Below, in pieces: positions 37,022-45,198 of a stretch of 64,000 nt of DNA. This DNA is from Rhodospirillales bacterium. Lineage in GTDB: Bacteria; Pseudomonadota; Alphaproteobacteria; JAJFIK01. Position numbers and translations under genes: made by a program. The notes beneath the pieces are model-generated. The model made no database searches, was not told the origin of the DNA, and saw only the letters and a list, made by a program, of their open reading frames with translations. The stretch is taken from contig JAJFIK010000045.1 of assembly GCA_021775005.1 (NCBI GenBank), positions 1 to 64,000 on the forward strand, read 5' to 3'. Every line of letters begins with the position of its first letter. Positions within the stretch are counted from its first letter, which is position 1.

Positions 37022-39304
37022 TTACTCCGCCAATTCGCGCCAGAGATAAGTGTATTCCAGCGCCACCCGTTCGGCCGATTGCGCAAGGTTCGCCCCGGCG
37101 GAGTGCCCACCTTCAATGCGCTCAAAATAATAAATATCGTGGCCTTGCTCAAGCATGCGCGCGGTGAACTTGCGCGCGTGCGCCGGGTGCACCCGGTCAT
37201 CCCGCGTAGAGGTGTACATAAAGACCCGCGGATAGTCGGCTTCGGGATCAAGCAACTGATACGGTGAATAGGCGGCGATGTATTCGCGCTGTTCAGGAAC
37301 ATCAGGGTCGCCATATTCCCCGATCCAGCTCGCGCCGGCGAGCAGCAGGTGATAGCGCATCATATCGAGCAACGGCACTTGGCAGATGACCGCGCCAAAC
37401 AAATCCGGCCGCTGCACCAATACCGCACCAACCAAGAGCCCGCCATTGGAGCCCCCTTGGATGCCAAGATGGTCGGGCGAGGTCACGCCGGTCTCGATCA
37501 AGTGTTCCCCGACCGCGATGAAATCATCAAAGGCCCGTTGGCGGTTCTCAAACAATGCCGCCTGATGCCATGCGGGGCCAAACTCACCGCCGCCGCGAAT
37601 GTTGGCCAAGGCATAAGCACCGCCGCGCGCAAGCCACAAGCGGCCCACGTTGCCGGAATAAAACGGCGGGTATGAAATCTGAAATCCGCCGTAGCCGTAA
37701 AGCAGCGTGGGTGTTGAGCCGTCTAATTCAATGTCTGCACGATGCACAAGGAAGTAAGGCACTCGCGTGCCATCGGTGCTGACAACTTCATGTTGCGTGA
37801 CCGTAAGACCTTCAGCGTCAAACCATGTTGGCAGGGAGGCCACTAGCGTGGGCGCATCCCCGCTTTGGGAGAAGTAAACGCTTTCAGGAATGAGAAAATT
37901 CTCATAATTGAAAAAGACCTGGTCGGACATGTCGTTGGTTGAAGCAATGCCAATGGTTCCGTTTTCAGGCAAATCTACTTGCTGCAGGTCCCAAGACCCG
38001 TCCTCGAACGTTGCGCGAAGTATTTTACCCACGACATTTTCCGACACCGATACATAAAGCGCGCCGCCAGATGGGGAGGCGCTTTGGAGTGCAGAGCGCG
38101 CGTCAGGCTGGTAGATCACATGCACAGCGTTCAACGCGCCCGCAAGAGCATCCTCAAGGGCGTATGAAACAAGCGCACCGGACGGATAGGTTTGTTCTTC
38201 GCCGGCGACTTCCACCGTCCAATCTTCATTTAGGCCGAAGATCGCTTGCCCGGCGTGAAAGCCTTGCAAGTCCGAGCGCAGGGGCGCAGGAAGCGCCGTC
38301 AATGTGCCGTCGTCGGCGACGTGATAATTGAGATACTCAAAGAACGTAACAGCGCGAACAACGACGGCATATTCGCCTTCCGGCGTTGAATAGCCGCTTG
38401 CGAAGGAGCCCACATCGTCAAGCTCCCCAGCGAAAATCTCGGTTGCATCGGCAAGGGAGTCGCCCCGGCGCAAAAGAACCACCGTGTTGGCATAGCCTGA
38501 ACTGGTCATGGTGCCTTCACCGCGATCGGTGTTCACGAGCAGGGTGTTTTCATCAAGCCAAGCGACGTCTTGCTTTGCTTCACCAAGAGTAAACCCGTCT
38601 GCAACGAAGCTGCGGGTTTCCAAATCAAATTCGCGTAAGGTGTCAGCATCAGAGCCGCCCGGCGAAAGCGAGACAAGACATCGCGATGAGCCGTGCAAAC
38701 AGTTTGACCCGTGCCAAACCCAATTTACTTCTGCATCTTCACCGCGCTCTGCAACATTGAGCGCATCAAGATCGATGAGCACATCCCATTCCGGTGTGCC
38801 GACGAGATACCCTTCCAGCGGCGCGCGACGCCAAATCCCCTGGGCGTGTTCTGCATCCTGCCAGAAGTTATAGAGAAATCCGTCGCGCGGTTCCCCCAGC
38901 GCCAACCGATCAGTGCTGGTGTAAACTTCCAGCGAAGCTTCATAGAGCTCGTTGTAAATGGGATCAGACTGCAGCGCCGCGAACGTCAAATCGTTTTGCG
39001 CGCGCACCCAGGTAAGCGCTTCATCGCTTTCAACTTCCTCGAGCCAGAGGTAAGGATCCTCAGGGGCAATGTTATCCACGGTTTGCTCATCAGTTCCGGC
39101 TTCTTGGTCAACTAATCCATCGGATGCCATTTCAGCAATTTCGCTTGATATCGGGTCTCCCGACGTCCTTGAATTAATCCACGCGCGATTGGAAAAACCC
39201 AGACCCACTATGATAGCCAAAAACAAAGCGGCTAGGATTACTCCCTTAATAGAGCCCAATTTGCCGGTCGATTCATTCGCATTCTCTTCATTTCCGTTGC
39301 TCAT
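37022..39304 (-). CDS. Membrane-anchored prolyl oligopeptidase (S9A)
   Basis: A 760-residue serine peptidase of family S9A. One membrane segment (about residues 20-36, ILAALFLAIIVGLGF) puts the catalytic part outside the cytoplasm, which differs from the common cytoplasmic prolyl oligopeptidases. An acidic spacer is followed by the beta-propeller, beginning PYLWLEEVESDEALTWVRAQ. In the C-terminal hydrolase domain the catalytic serine is in GGSNGGLLVGA, the aspartate in TSTRDDRVHPAHARK and the histidine in EGGHSAGAN. It would cleave short proline-containing peptides. It is upstream of the exported lipoprotein on the same strand. Confidence 0.92.
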   Translation of the reverse strand: MSNGNEENANESTGKLGSIKGVILAALFLAIIVGLGFSNRAWINSRTSGDPISSEIAEMASDGLVDQEAGTDEQTVDNIAPEDPYLWLEEVESDEALTWVRAQNDLTFAALQSDPIYNELYEASLEVYTSTDRLALGEPRDGFLYNFWQDAEHAQGIWRRAPLEGYLVGTPEWDVLIDLDALNVAERGEDAEVNWVWHGSNCLHGSSRCLVSLSPGGSDADTLREFDLETRSFVADGFTLGEAKQDVAWLDENTLLVNTDRGEGTMTSSGYANTVVLLRRGDSLADATEIFAGELDDVGSFASGYSTPEGEYAVVVRAVTFFEYLNYHVADDGTLTALPAPLRSDLQGFHAGQAIFGLNEDWTVEVAGEEQTYPSGALVSYALEDALAGALNAVHVIYQPDARSALQSASPSGGALYVSVSENVVGKILRATFEDGSWDLQQVDLPENGTIGIASTNDMSDQVFFNYENFLIPESVYFSQSGDAPTLVASLPTWFDAEGLTVTQHEVVSTDGTRVPYFLVHRADIELDGSTPTLLYGYGGFQISYPPFYSGNVGRLWLARGGAYALANIRGGGEFGPAWHQAALFENRQRAFDDFIAVGEHLIETGVTSPDHLGIQGGSNGGLLVGAVLVQRPDLFGAVICQVPLLDMMRYHLLLAGASWIGEYGDPDVPEQREYIAAYSPYQLLDPEADYPRVFMYTSTRDDRVHPAHARKFTARMLEQGHDIYYFERIEGGHSAGANLAQSAERVALEYTYLWRELAE

Positions 39305-39515
39305 GGAGTCTGCCTTTGAGTTTTGGCCAAGTTGGTTCTGACGAATTCAATTGGCTCATTTAATTTCGTGCTGCGAAGTATATTGGCTGCAAGGTAACGA
39401 ATCAAATCGGCCATTGCTGAGCCGGCCGAGGACCACCTCGCAAAAAATCGCTCCCCGTTTTTTCCTCCCCCTTTGCGGGGGGCTTAAACTCCAAGACTTC
39501 AGAAAGGAGTTTCAA

Positions 39516-40067
39516 ATGAAATTTACCGGAAAGACGACTAGAGAGGCCATAAGCAAGGCCGTAAATCATGGCCGAAAGTCAACTAGACGATCCCCATCCG
39601 ACTGTGACGACATTGAGTCTCGCCTGCGGAAAATGGAGATCCAAATTGAGGAGATGCGCAAGAGATATTCGGGATTGCGCAGTCAAATCTCAAACCTTCG
39701 AAGAGATCAAAGACAGGTAAGCGCTAGGATCGGATTGGAGGTTTCACTAATGATATTTGCCATTGGGCGTCTTGCCAAAGCCGGAAGAATTGCTGCCCGC
39801 ATCCGGCAACTGTTACGCCGACAAGACCAACTTGGACAAATTGGATTGGTCTTGGTTTTAATTGGCGAAGTCTTCGGCGCTATGGATGTTATCGAACTTG
39901 CGCAAGAATCTGCAGACATTGATAATCAATTGCGCCAGATCGTGCGGGAGAACAACAGCCTCGGAGCCAGCATGTACAAACTTGGTCTTGTTGTAGAGGA
40001 CCTCCAGCGGAGGTACAAAGAAAGTGATTGCTTTCGCGCGCTTAGTGACCGCGAGGCAATGTCCTAA
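39516..40067 (+). CDS. N-terminal-tagged coiled-coil and hydrophobic-helix protein (tag copy 3)
   Basis: A 183-residue protein starting MKFTGKTTREAISKAVNHG, with GAAAGGAG just upstream of the ATG; the open frame upstream has no support. The tag is nine-for-nine identical over TTREAI-KAV to the copy at 35605, apart from one intervening residue, yet most of those codons differ. A Lys/Arg/Ser linker leads into a coiled coil (DDIESRLRKMEIQIEEMRKR and onwards). Two hydrophobic helices follow, VSLMIFAIGRLAKAG and IGLVLVLIGEVFGAM, which could insert in membranes, then a polar C-terminus. It directly precedes dapF by 46 nt. Function unknown. Confidence 0.72.
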   Translation: MKFTGKTTREAISKAVNHGRKSTRRSPSDCDDIESRLRKMEIQIEEMRKRYSGLRSQISNLRRDQRQVSARIGLEVSLMIFAIGRLAKAGRIAARIRQLLRRQDQLGQIGLVLVLIGEVFGAMDVIELAQESADIDNQLRQIVRENNSLGASMYKLGLVVEDLQRRYKESDCFRALSDREAMS

Positions 40068-40088
40068 TACCCCCACCTTTCCAATCCT

Positions 40089-40117
40089 CCATGGGGCGCT
40101 TATATAGAGCCCCATGG
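40089..40117 (+). promoter_or_regulatory. Inverted repeat over the dapF start and presumptive -10
   Basis: CCATGGGGC (40089-40097) pairs perfectly with GCCCCATGG (40109-40117). The 11-nt spacer contains TATATAG, a good -10 ending seven bases before the dapF ATG at 40114. No ribosome site precedes that ATG, so dapF may be leaderless. The dyad could be an operator. No good -35 was found. Confidence 0.4.
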
Positions 40118-40962
40118 AGATGCCCTTTTCAAAGATGAACGGCCTGGGGAATGACTTTGTCGTTCTTGATGCCCGCGCAGGCGGCGGCGCGCCAAGCGCA
40201 GCGGCCATTGCCGCCATGTCTGATCGCCGCCAGGGCATCGGCTTTGACCAGCTGATCCTGCTTGAACCCCCACGCGGGTCTGAAGATGTCTATATGCGCA
40301 TCTTCAACAGCGACGGCTCAGAGGTTGAAGCCTGCGGCAACGCTTCGCGCTGCATTGGCAAAATGCTCATCGACGAAAAAGGCATTGAGCAAGCCACCAT
40401 CGCAACGGTGGCAGGTGCCATTGGTGCGCGCGCGTCTGCGGGGGGGCTTTATACCGTGGACATGGGCAAGCCGCGCCTTGGGTGGGAGGACATCCCCCTC
40501 AGCACTGAGATGGATACCCGCAGCCTTGATCTCAGCATCGGGCCCGCCGGTGATCCGGTGCTGTCAAAGCCTGGCGCGGTGAACATGGGCAACCCCCACT
40601 GCGTCTTCTTTGTGGACCGCGTGCCCACAAATGACATTGAAGCCTTTGGCCCGCTGATCGAGCATCATGAATTATTCCCGGCACGCACCAATGTGGAGTT
40701 CGCCGAAGTGCAAGGCCCCCACAAAATCCGTCTGCGCGTATGGGAGCGCGGCACCGGGGTCACCCGCGCTTGCGGCTCGGGTGCCTGCGCCACCGCCGTC
40801 GCCGCCCACCGCCGGGGGCTCACCGCACGCAATGTGACAATTGAGCTTGACGGCGGCGAGCTGCAGGTGGAGTGGCAGGAAGGCACCGATCACGTGCTGA
40901 TGACGGGCCCAGCGGCAACGAATTTCACCGGCACGCTCGACCTCAGCGCTTTTGGCGACTAG
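40114..40962 (+). CDS. dapF: Diaminopimelate epimerase
   Basis: Interconverts LL- and meso-diaminopimelate for lysine and peptidoglycan. The 282 residues start MEMPFSKMNGLGNDFVVLD, the usual N-terminus; the third codon is another ATG. The two catalytic cysteines are in EVEACGNASRC and RACGSGACAT, and GNPHCVFFV and NVEFAEV are also conserved. It heads a tight dapF-mtaB-ftsY-ispZ run, 12 nt before mtaB. asd, in the same pathway, is 13 kb away. Confidence 0.97.
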   Translation: MEMPFSKMNGLGNDFVVLDARAGGGAPSAAAIAAMSDRRQGIGFDQLILLEPPRGSEDVYMRIFNSDGSEVEACGNASRCIGKMLIDEKGIEQATIATVAGAIGARASAGGLYTVDMGKPRLGWEDIPLSTEMDTRSLDLSIGPAGDPVLSKPGAVNMGNPHCVFFVDRVPTNDIEAFGPLIEHHELFPARTNVEFAEVQGPHKIRLRVWERGTGVTRACGSGACATAVAAHRRGLTARNVTIELDGGELQVEWQEGTDHVLMTGPAATNFTGTLDLSAFGD

Positions 40963-40974
40963 AACCAGCCTCCC

Positions 40975-42261
40975 ATGACCAAAATGCCCCTCGCCTTCAA
41001 GGCCGACCCGACCCACAACGGGCCTGAGATCCTAACTTTTGGCTGTCGGCTCAATGCCTATGAGTCCGAGGTGATGCGCAACCACGCGCGGGCGGGCGCC
41101 ATGGAAGACGCCATCATCATCAACACCTGTGCGGTGACAGGCGAAGCGGTGCGTCAAGCGCGCCAGGCCATTCGCAAGTCGCGCCGGGAGCGGCCTGAGG
41201 CAGAAATTATCGTCACGGGCTGCGCCGCGCAAATTGAGCCCGCAAGCTTTGCCGCCATGCCAGAAGTGACCCGTGTCATCGGCAATGACGAAAAGATGCG
41301 TAGCTCAAGCTTTCGCCCTCGCATCAACGCACGGGTTGACGTGGGCGACATTATGCAAGTGACCCACCCCCAGGCCCCCATCGTCGATGGGCTCACCGGT
41401 CGCGCGCGGGCATATGTGCAAGTTCAAAACGGCTGCGACCACCGTTGCACCTTTTGTGTGATCCCCTTTGGGCGCGGCAATTCCCGCTCCGTCCCCGTCG
41501 CCGATGTCATCGCCCAAGTGCAACGCTTGGTGGAGAACGGCTATATCGAGGTCGTTCTTACGGGCGTTGATCTTACCTCCTATGGCCCTGACTTAGAGGG
41601 CGGCGCGACGCTCGGCAGCTTATGCACAGCGTTGCTCCGCGCGGTACCGGGTCTGCCGCGCTTGCGCCTTTCCTCCATCGATTCCATTGAAGTTGATGAG
41701 GCGCTGTTTGAGCTTATCGCTCATGAACCCCGCCTGATGCCGCATCTGCATCTCTCGCTGCAATCAGGCGATGACATGATTTTAAAGCGCATGAAGCGGC
41801 GGCACTCCCGCGCCGCATCCATTGCCTTTTGCGAAAAAGTGCGCGCGGTGCGCCCTGACATTGTATTTGGTGCTGATATCATTGCGGGCTTCCCGACGGA
41901 AACCGATGCGATGTTTGGAAACTCGCTGAAGCTGGTGGAAGAATGCGGGCTTACATTTCTGCATGTGTTTCCTTATTCCCCCCGGCCGGGAACACCTGCG
42001 GCGCGCATACCCGCAGTGGATGGTGCTTTGATCAAGGCGCGCGCGCGCCGCCTGCGAGAGGCGGGCGCATCTCGCCTCGCCGCATATTTGGCATCTCGCG
42101 TGGGCGCTGAAGAAGATGTGCTGATGGAACGCCCAAGCCTGGGCCGCACGGAAGCCTTCGCGCAGGTCCAATTTGAAACACCGCAAACCCCCGGCACCAT
42201 TGTCAGGGCACGTATGACCAACGCCACTGCCGCTCACCTGCGCGCCGAGGTGATGTCTTGA
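40975..42261 (+). CDS. mtaB: tRNA N6-threonylcarbamoyladenosine (A37)-C2-methylthiotransferase MtaB
   Basis: Radical-SAM methylthiotransferase modifying t6A37 of tRNAs decoding ANN codons. The 428 residues contain the UPF0004 N-terminal domain (TFGCRLNAYESEVMR, with Cys ligands also in NTCAVTGEA and VTGCAAQ), the radical-SAM CDHRCTFCVIP loop near residue 150, and FGADIIAGFPTETD, ending with a TRAM-like region. The Arg-Leu-Asn pattern GCRLN rather than GCQMN distinguishes MtaB from MiaB. Its stop overlaps the ftsY start. Confidence 0.93.
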   Translation: MTKMPLAFKADPTHNGPEILTFGCRLNAYESEVMRNHARAGAMEDAIIINTCAVTGEAVRQARQAIRKSRRERPEAEIIVTGCAAQIEPASFAAMPEVTRVIGNDEKMRSSSFRPRINARVDVGDIMQVTHPQAPIVDGLTGRARAYVQVQNGCDHRCTFCVIPFGRGNSRSVPVADVIAQVQRLVENGYIEVVLTGVDLTSYGPDLEGGATLGSLCTALLRAVPGLPRLRLSSIDSIEVDEALFELIAHEPRLMPHLHLSLQSGDDMILKRMKRRHSRAASIAFCEKVRAVRPDIVFGADIIAGFPTETDAMFGNSLKLVEECGLTFLHVFPYSPRPGTPAARIPAVDGALIKARARRLREAGASRLAAYLASRVGAEEDVLMERPSLGRTEAFAQVQFETPQTPGTIVRARMTNATAAHLRAEVMS

Positions 42262-43202
42262 GTGAAGACAAAACAGATCGCAAAGGCTTCTTCGCGCGGC
42301 TGACCCAGGGGCTCACCAAGTCCACGACCCGCGTCTCCGATGGTATCAGCGGGATCTTCACCAAGGCCAAGCTGGATGAAAATACTCTGCAGGACCTGGA
42401 AGATCTGCTGATCACTTCTGACCTTGGCGCGGAAACCGCCGCAGAAGTAACAACAGCGCTGGCGAAGGATCGCTTTGACAAAGAGGTCACCGCCGCTGAC
42501 GTAAAAACGGCGCTGGCGGAGATCGTCGCAACCAAATTAGAGCCCATTGCAAAACCGCTCGTTCTAGACGCCGATGCCAAGCCCCATGTGATTTTGATGG
42601 TGGGTGTCAATGGCACCGGCAAGACCACCACCATCGGCAAACTGGCGCATCAGTTCAAAACCGACGGCAAACGCGTTGTGCTCGCTGCCGGTGATACGTT
42701 TCGCGCCGCCGCCGTAGAGCAGCTCAAAATATGGGGGACGCGCACAGGCTGCGATGTCATTGCCGGCGACGTTGGGGCGGATGCGGCGGGGCTTGCCTAT
42801 GATGCGCTGGCCAAAGCCAAGGCCGACAATGCGGATGTTCTTCTGATCGATACCGCCGGACGGCTTCAAAACCGCCGCGAGTTGATGGATGAGCTGGCGA
42901 AAATAGTCCGCGTTATCAAGAAACTCGACCCGGCCGCCCCCCACTCTGTGCTGCTGGTGCTCGATGCCACCACGGGGCAGAACGCTTTGGGCCAGGCGGA
43001 CGCTTTCACCGAGATTGCCGGTGTCACCGGCCTTGTGATGACCAAGCTTGATGGCACCGCGCGGGGCGGCATACTGGTGGCATTGGCGGCGCGCACCGGA
43101 TTGCCCATCCACGCCATCGGCATTGGCGAAGCGATCGATGATTTGCGGCCCTTCGCAGCGGATGAATTTGCAAAAGCGCTGGTTGGCGCCCAAATGTCTT
43201 GA
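42258..43202 (+). CDS. ftsY: Signal recognition particle receptor FtsY
   Basis: SRP receptor GTPase that takes the ribosome-Ffh complex to the Sec translocon. The 314-residue protein starts at a TTG that overlaps the mtaB TGA; it lacks the long acidic A domain, as is common outside enterobacteria. The N domain is followed by GVNGTGKTTTIGKLAHQF near residue 115, the DTFRAAAVEQLKIW motif, LLIDTAGRLQNRRELM and MTKLDGTARGGILVALAA. It partners with ffh of the same window. Confidence 0.97.
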   Translation: MSEDKTDRKGFFARLTQGLTKSTTRVSDGISGIFTKAKLDENTLQDLEDLLITSDLGAETAAEVTTALAKDRFDKEVTAADVKTALAEIVATKLEPIAKPLVLDADAKPHVILMVGVNGTGKTTTIGKLAHQFKTDGKRVVLAAGDTFRAAAVEQLKIWGTRTGCDVIAGDVGADAAGLAYDALAKAKADNADVLLIDTAGRLQNRRELMDELAKIVRVIKKLDPAAPHSVLLVLDATTGQNALGQADAFTEIAGVTGLVMTKLDGTARGGILVALAARTGLPIHAIGIGEAIDDLRPFAADEFAKALVGAQMS

Positions 43203-43215
43203 AGAAAGAAGTCAG

Positions 43216-43767
43216 ATGAACCCGAAAATCAAAATGGCGGTAGATTTTGGACCGCTCCTGATATTCTTGGTCACATATTATATCTTCGGCATTCTTGCAG
43301 CCACGGGTGCCATTATGGCGGCGACTTTGGTGTCGCTGACCGTTTCTTATGGCCTTGAGCGGAAAATAGCGCCCATGCCCTTGGCGAGCGCCATTTTGAT
43401 CGGCATTTTTGGCGGTATAACGCTAATTCTCAAGGATCCCATCTATTTGGTCCTGAAAACGACGATATTCTACGTTCTGGCCTCTTCAGCGCTCGGTGTC
43501 GGCCTGATCATGGACAAACCGTTCTTGCGATATGTCATGGGCACGGCCTTCCGCCTGCCGCACGCGGCGTGGCGCAATCTCACCTATCGCTGGATCGGGC
43601 TCTTTATCTTTCTTGCCGTGGCAAACGTATTGGTCTGGGCGGTCTGGGGCCTTGATATATGGGTCAATTTCAAGGTTTGGGGCGTGATGGGAGCGATCTT
43701 CATATTCACCATGGCGCAAATGCCTTTCATCATAAAAAATCAGATCGAACCCGAAACAACCGACTAA
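43216..43767 (+). CDS. ispZ: Inner-membrane intracellular septation protein A (IspZ/YciB)
   Basis: A 183-residue integral membrane protein with five or six hydrophobic segments, beginning MNPKIKMAVDFGPLLIFL and containing KPTIFY-like segment LVLKTTIFYVLASSALG and WRNLTYRWIGLFIFLAVANV, characteristic of the IspZ/YciB family. The family influences septation and envelope shape in some bacteria, mechanism unclear. It is 13 nt after ftsY. Its stop overlaps the end of the convergent Nudix gene by four bases. Confidence 0.93.
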   Translation: MNPKIKMAVDFGPLLIFLVTYYIFGILAATGAIMAATLVSLTVSYGLERKIAPMPLASAILIGIFGGITLILKDPIYLVLKTTIFYVLASSALGVGLIMDKPFLRYVMGTAFRLPHAAWRNLTYRWIGLFIFLAVANVLVWAVWGLDIWVNFKVWGVMGAIFIFTMAQMPFIIKNQIEPETTD

Positions 43768-44336
43768 TCTATTGGCGGTTTTGTTAATGGAAAACCGAAG
43801 CGCCCCTCCGGTGGATTGCCCATCGGTGCGAAGTTTTCCGCATTCCAGGTTTGCCGCAGTGCAGCAAGTGTCCACACAACGCTAGGAAACGCAAGCTCTT
43901 TCCAGGGAATATTTTGCCAACTAAAGAGCGCTACTTCCAAACTTTCAGGGCCCGCTGCGAAGCGTTCGGTTTTCAATTTTGAACGAAACATAACTTGCAC
44001 TTGAGAGATGTGCGGCAGTGAAAAAACGCCAAGCACACCATCATGTTCGATTTCAATGCATGCCTCTTCCCATGCTTCGCGTTTTGCACCGTCTTCCAAA
44101 GTTTCACCAAGTTCCATGTAACCGGCAGGTAGTGTCCAAAAACCTGCGCGCGGCTCAATGGCGCGTTTGCACATTAATATCTTCTCACCATGTCGCACAG
44201 CGGATCCAATCACGACTTTTGGGTTTTGATAGTCGATAAAGCCGCAATGGCCGCACTGGGACCGCTTCAAGGAATCCCCGTCTACATCACGTTTGGTGAA
44301 GTTCGGGTTTTTTGAGAACTGATTTGTCTTGTTCAT
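43764..44336 (-). CDS. Nudix hydrolase with N-terminal zinc-ribbon-like CxxC
   Basis: A 190-residue Nudix protein. The Nudix box reads GYMELGETLEDGAKREAWEEACIEI near residue 73, with the Glu ladder intact. The N-terminus has QCGHCGFIDYQNPKVV, a CxxC plus NPKVV combination found in a Nudix subgroup that may bind zinc and hydrolyse nucleotide-sugar-like or NAD-like substrates. The exact substrate is not readable. It is convergent with ispZ and divergent from the MarR-H1 gene. Confidence 0.9.
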   Translation of the reverse strand: MNKTNQFSKNPNFTKRDVDGDSLKRSQCGHCGFIDYQNPKVVIGSAVRHGEKILMCKRAIEPRAGFWTLPAGYMELGETLEDGAKREAWEEACIEIEHDGVLGVFSLPHISQVQVMFRSKLKTERFAAGPESLEVALFSWQNIPWKELAFPSVVWTLAALRQTWNAENFAPMGNPPEGRFGFPLTKPPID

Positions 44337-44368
44337 GGCTGTTGCAGCTCGTTGTTAGCACATGGGTG

Positions 44369-44560
44369 TTCGCGCGTTCGATTTGCGTGTGCATGCGCAT
44401 TGTAATTTAACGCGTAGTTAACAAAGTTCGCGCGTTTAGAGTTCCAATTGCCTAACTTTTTTGGCAACACGTTGAGTGAAACAGTTGCAATTTGTGCGGT
44501 ATATAGATAATCCGCATTGCAACTGTTGAAATATTTCGTATGTTTTGTGACGCGCGAATC
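44369..44560. promoter_or_regulatory. Repeated TTCGCGCGTT motif and 12-bp inverted repeat upstream of the MarR-H1 gene
   Basis: The 260-nt gap between the Nudix and MarR genes holds two direct copies of TTCGCGCGTT (44369-44378 and 44427-44436) and a near-copy in reverse (GACGCGCGAA, 44549-44558). Nested between is a perfect 12-bp inverted repeat: AACAGTTGCAAT (44480-44491) and ATTGCAACTGTT (44516-44527), with TGCGG/CCGCA inside and GATAAT at its centre. This placement would suit a MarR-type operator over a promoter. Binding is inferred. Confidence 0.4.
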
Positions 44561-44596
44561 ACTTTCGCGCATACCATTGACCTCCGGAGGGATACA

Positions 44597-45172
44597 ATGG
44601 CTCGGACAGTAAAGTTCAAATTGGATGACACGCCAGGTCATCTTCTTCGGCGGGCGTCACAGTATGCGTACGACTTGTTCACGAGTGAAGTTGGTACCGG
44701 GGGGCTGACCCCGCGCCAGTTTACTGTGTTGGTGGCCGTTAGTCAGAACGAGGGTCTTACGCAGACAGACCTTGTGACGTTGACGGGCATTGATCGATCA
44801 ACGCTGGCAGACATGATCAGCCGCATGATTGGTAGCAAGCTTCTTGCCCGGCAACGGACCAAGAACGATGCTCGGGCCAACTCTGTATCATTATCAGCGA
44901 AGGGGCGGACTGCACTTAACCGTGCGCTCTCGAAAGCTGCCGCCGCTGAGAAGAAAATTCTCAGTGCGGTTCCTGCCGCCCATCGAAAATCTTTTATGGC
45001 CGCTTTGAGAGCAATTGCGGCAGCGACATCAGAAGAGGGGGATTCTCGACCCGCCAAGAAAGCAACCAAAAGAAAGGTTGCCGCCAAGGCAAAGAAGAAA
45101 TCTGCCAAACGCAAGACCGCCAAGAGGGTTGCAAAACGACCTTCTAAGAAGGCGGCGAAAAAGAAACGATAG
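44597..45172 (+). CDS. MarR-family regulator with histone-H1-like basic tail
   Basis: A 191-residue protein. Residues 1 to about 140 are a winged-helix MarR domain: LTPRQFTVLVAVSQNEGLTQ, TGIDRSTLADMISRMIGSKL and NDARANSVSLSAKGRTAL. From about residue 152 to the end the protein is nearly all Lys, Arg and Ala, with AKKKSAKRKTAKRVAKRP, as in eukaryote-like histone H1 tails of bacteria. The ATG is preceded by GGAGGG. A MarR domain followed by such a tail suggests a regulator that also coats DNA. The next open frame continues the same KRKT theme in the -1 frame. Confidence 0.9.
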   Translation: MARTVKFKLDDTPGHLLRRASQYAYDLFTSEVGTGGLTPRQFTVLVAVSQNEGLTQTDLVTLTGIDRSTLADMISRMIGSKLLARQRTKNDARANSVSLSAKGRTALNRALSKAAAAEKKILSAVPAAHRKSFMAALRAIAAATSEEGDSRPAKKATKRKVAAKAKKKSAKRKTAKRVAKRPSKKAAKKKR

Positions 45173-45198
45173 GTAGCAAAGAAAGCGAGAAAGAGGCT

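Noticed and set aside
31441-40067. Assigning a type VI or other secretion system
   Set aside because: No core secretion genes (VgrG, Hcp, TssB/C, EssC) are visible in the window; only a tag idea remains.
42258-43202. Truncated FtsY because it lacks the acidic A domain
   Set aside because: Short FtsY of this kind is normal in many alphaproteobacteria; NG domain motifs are complete.
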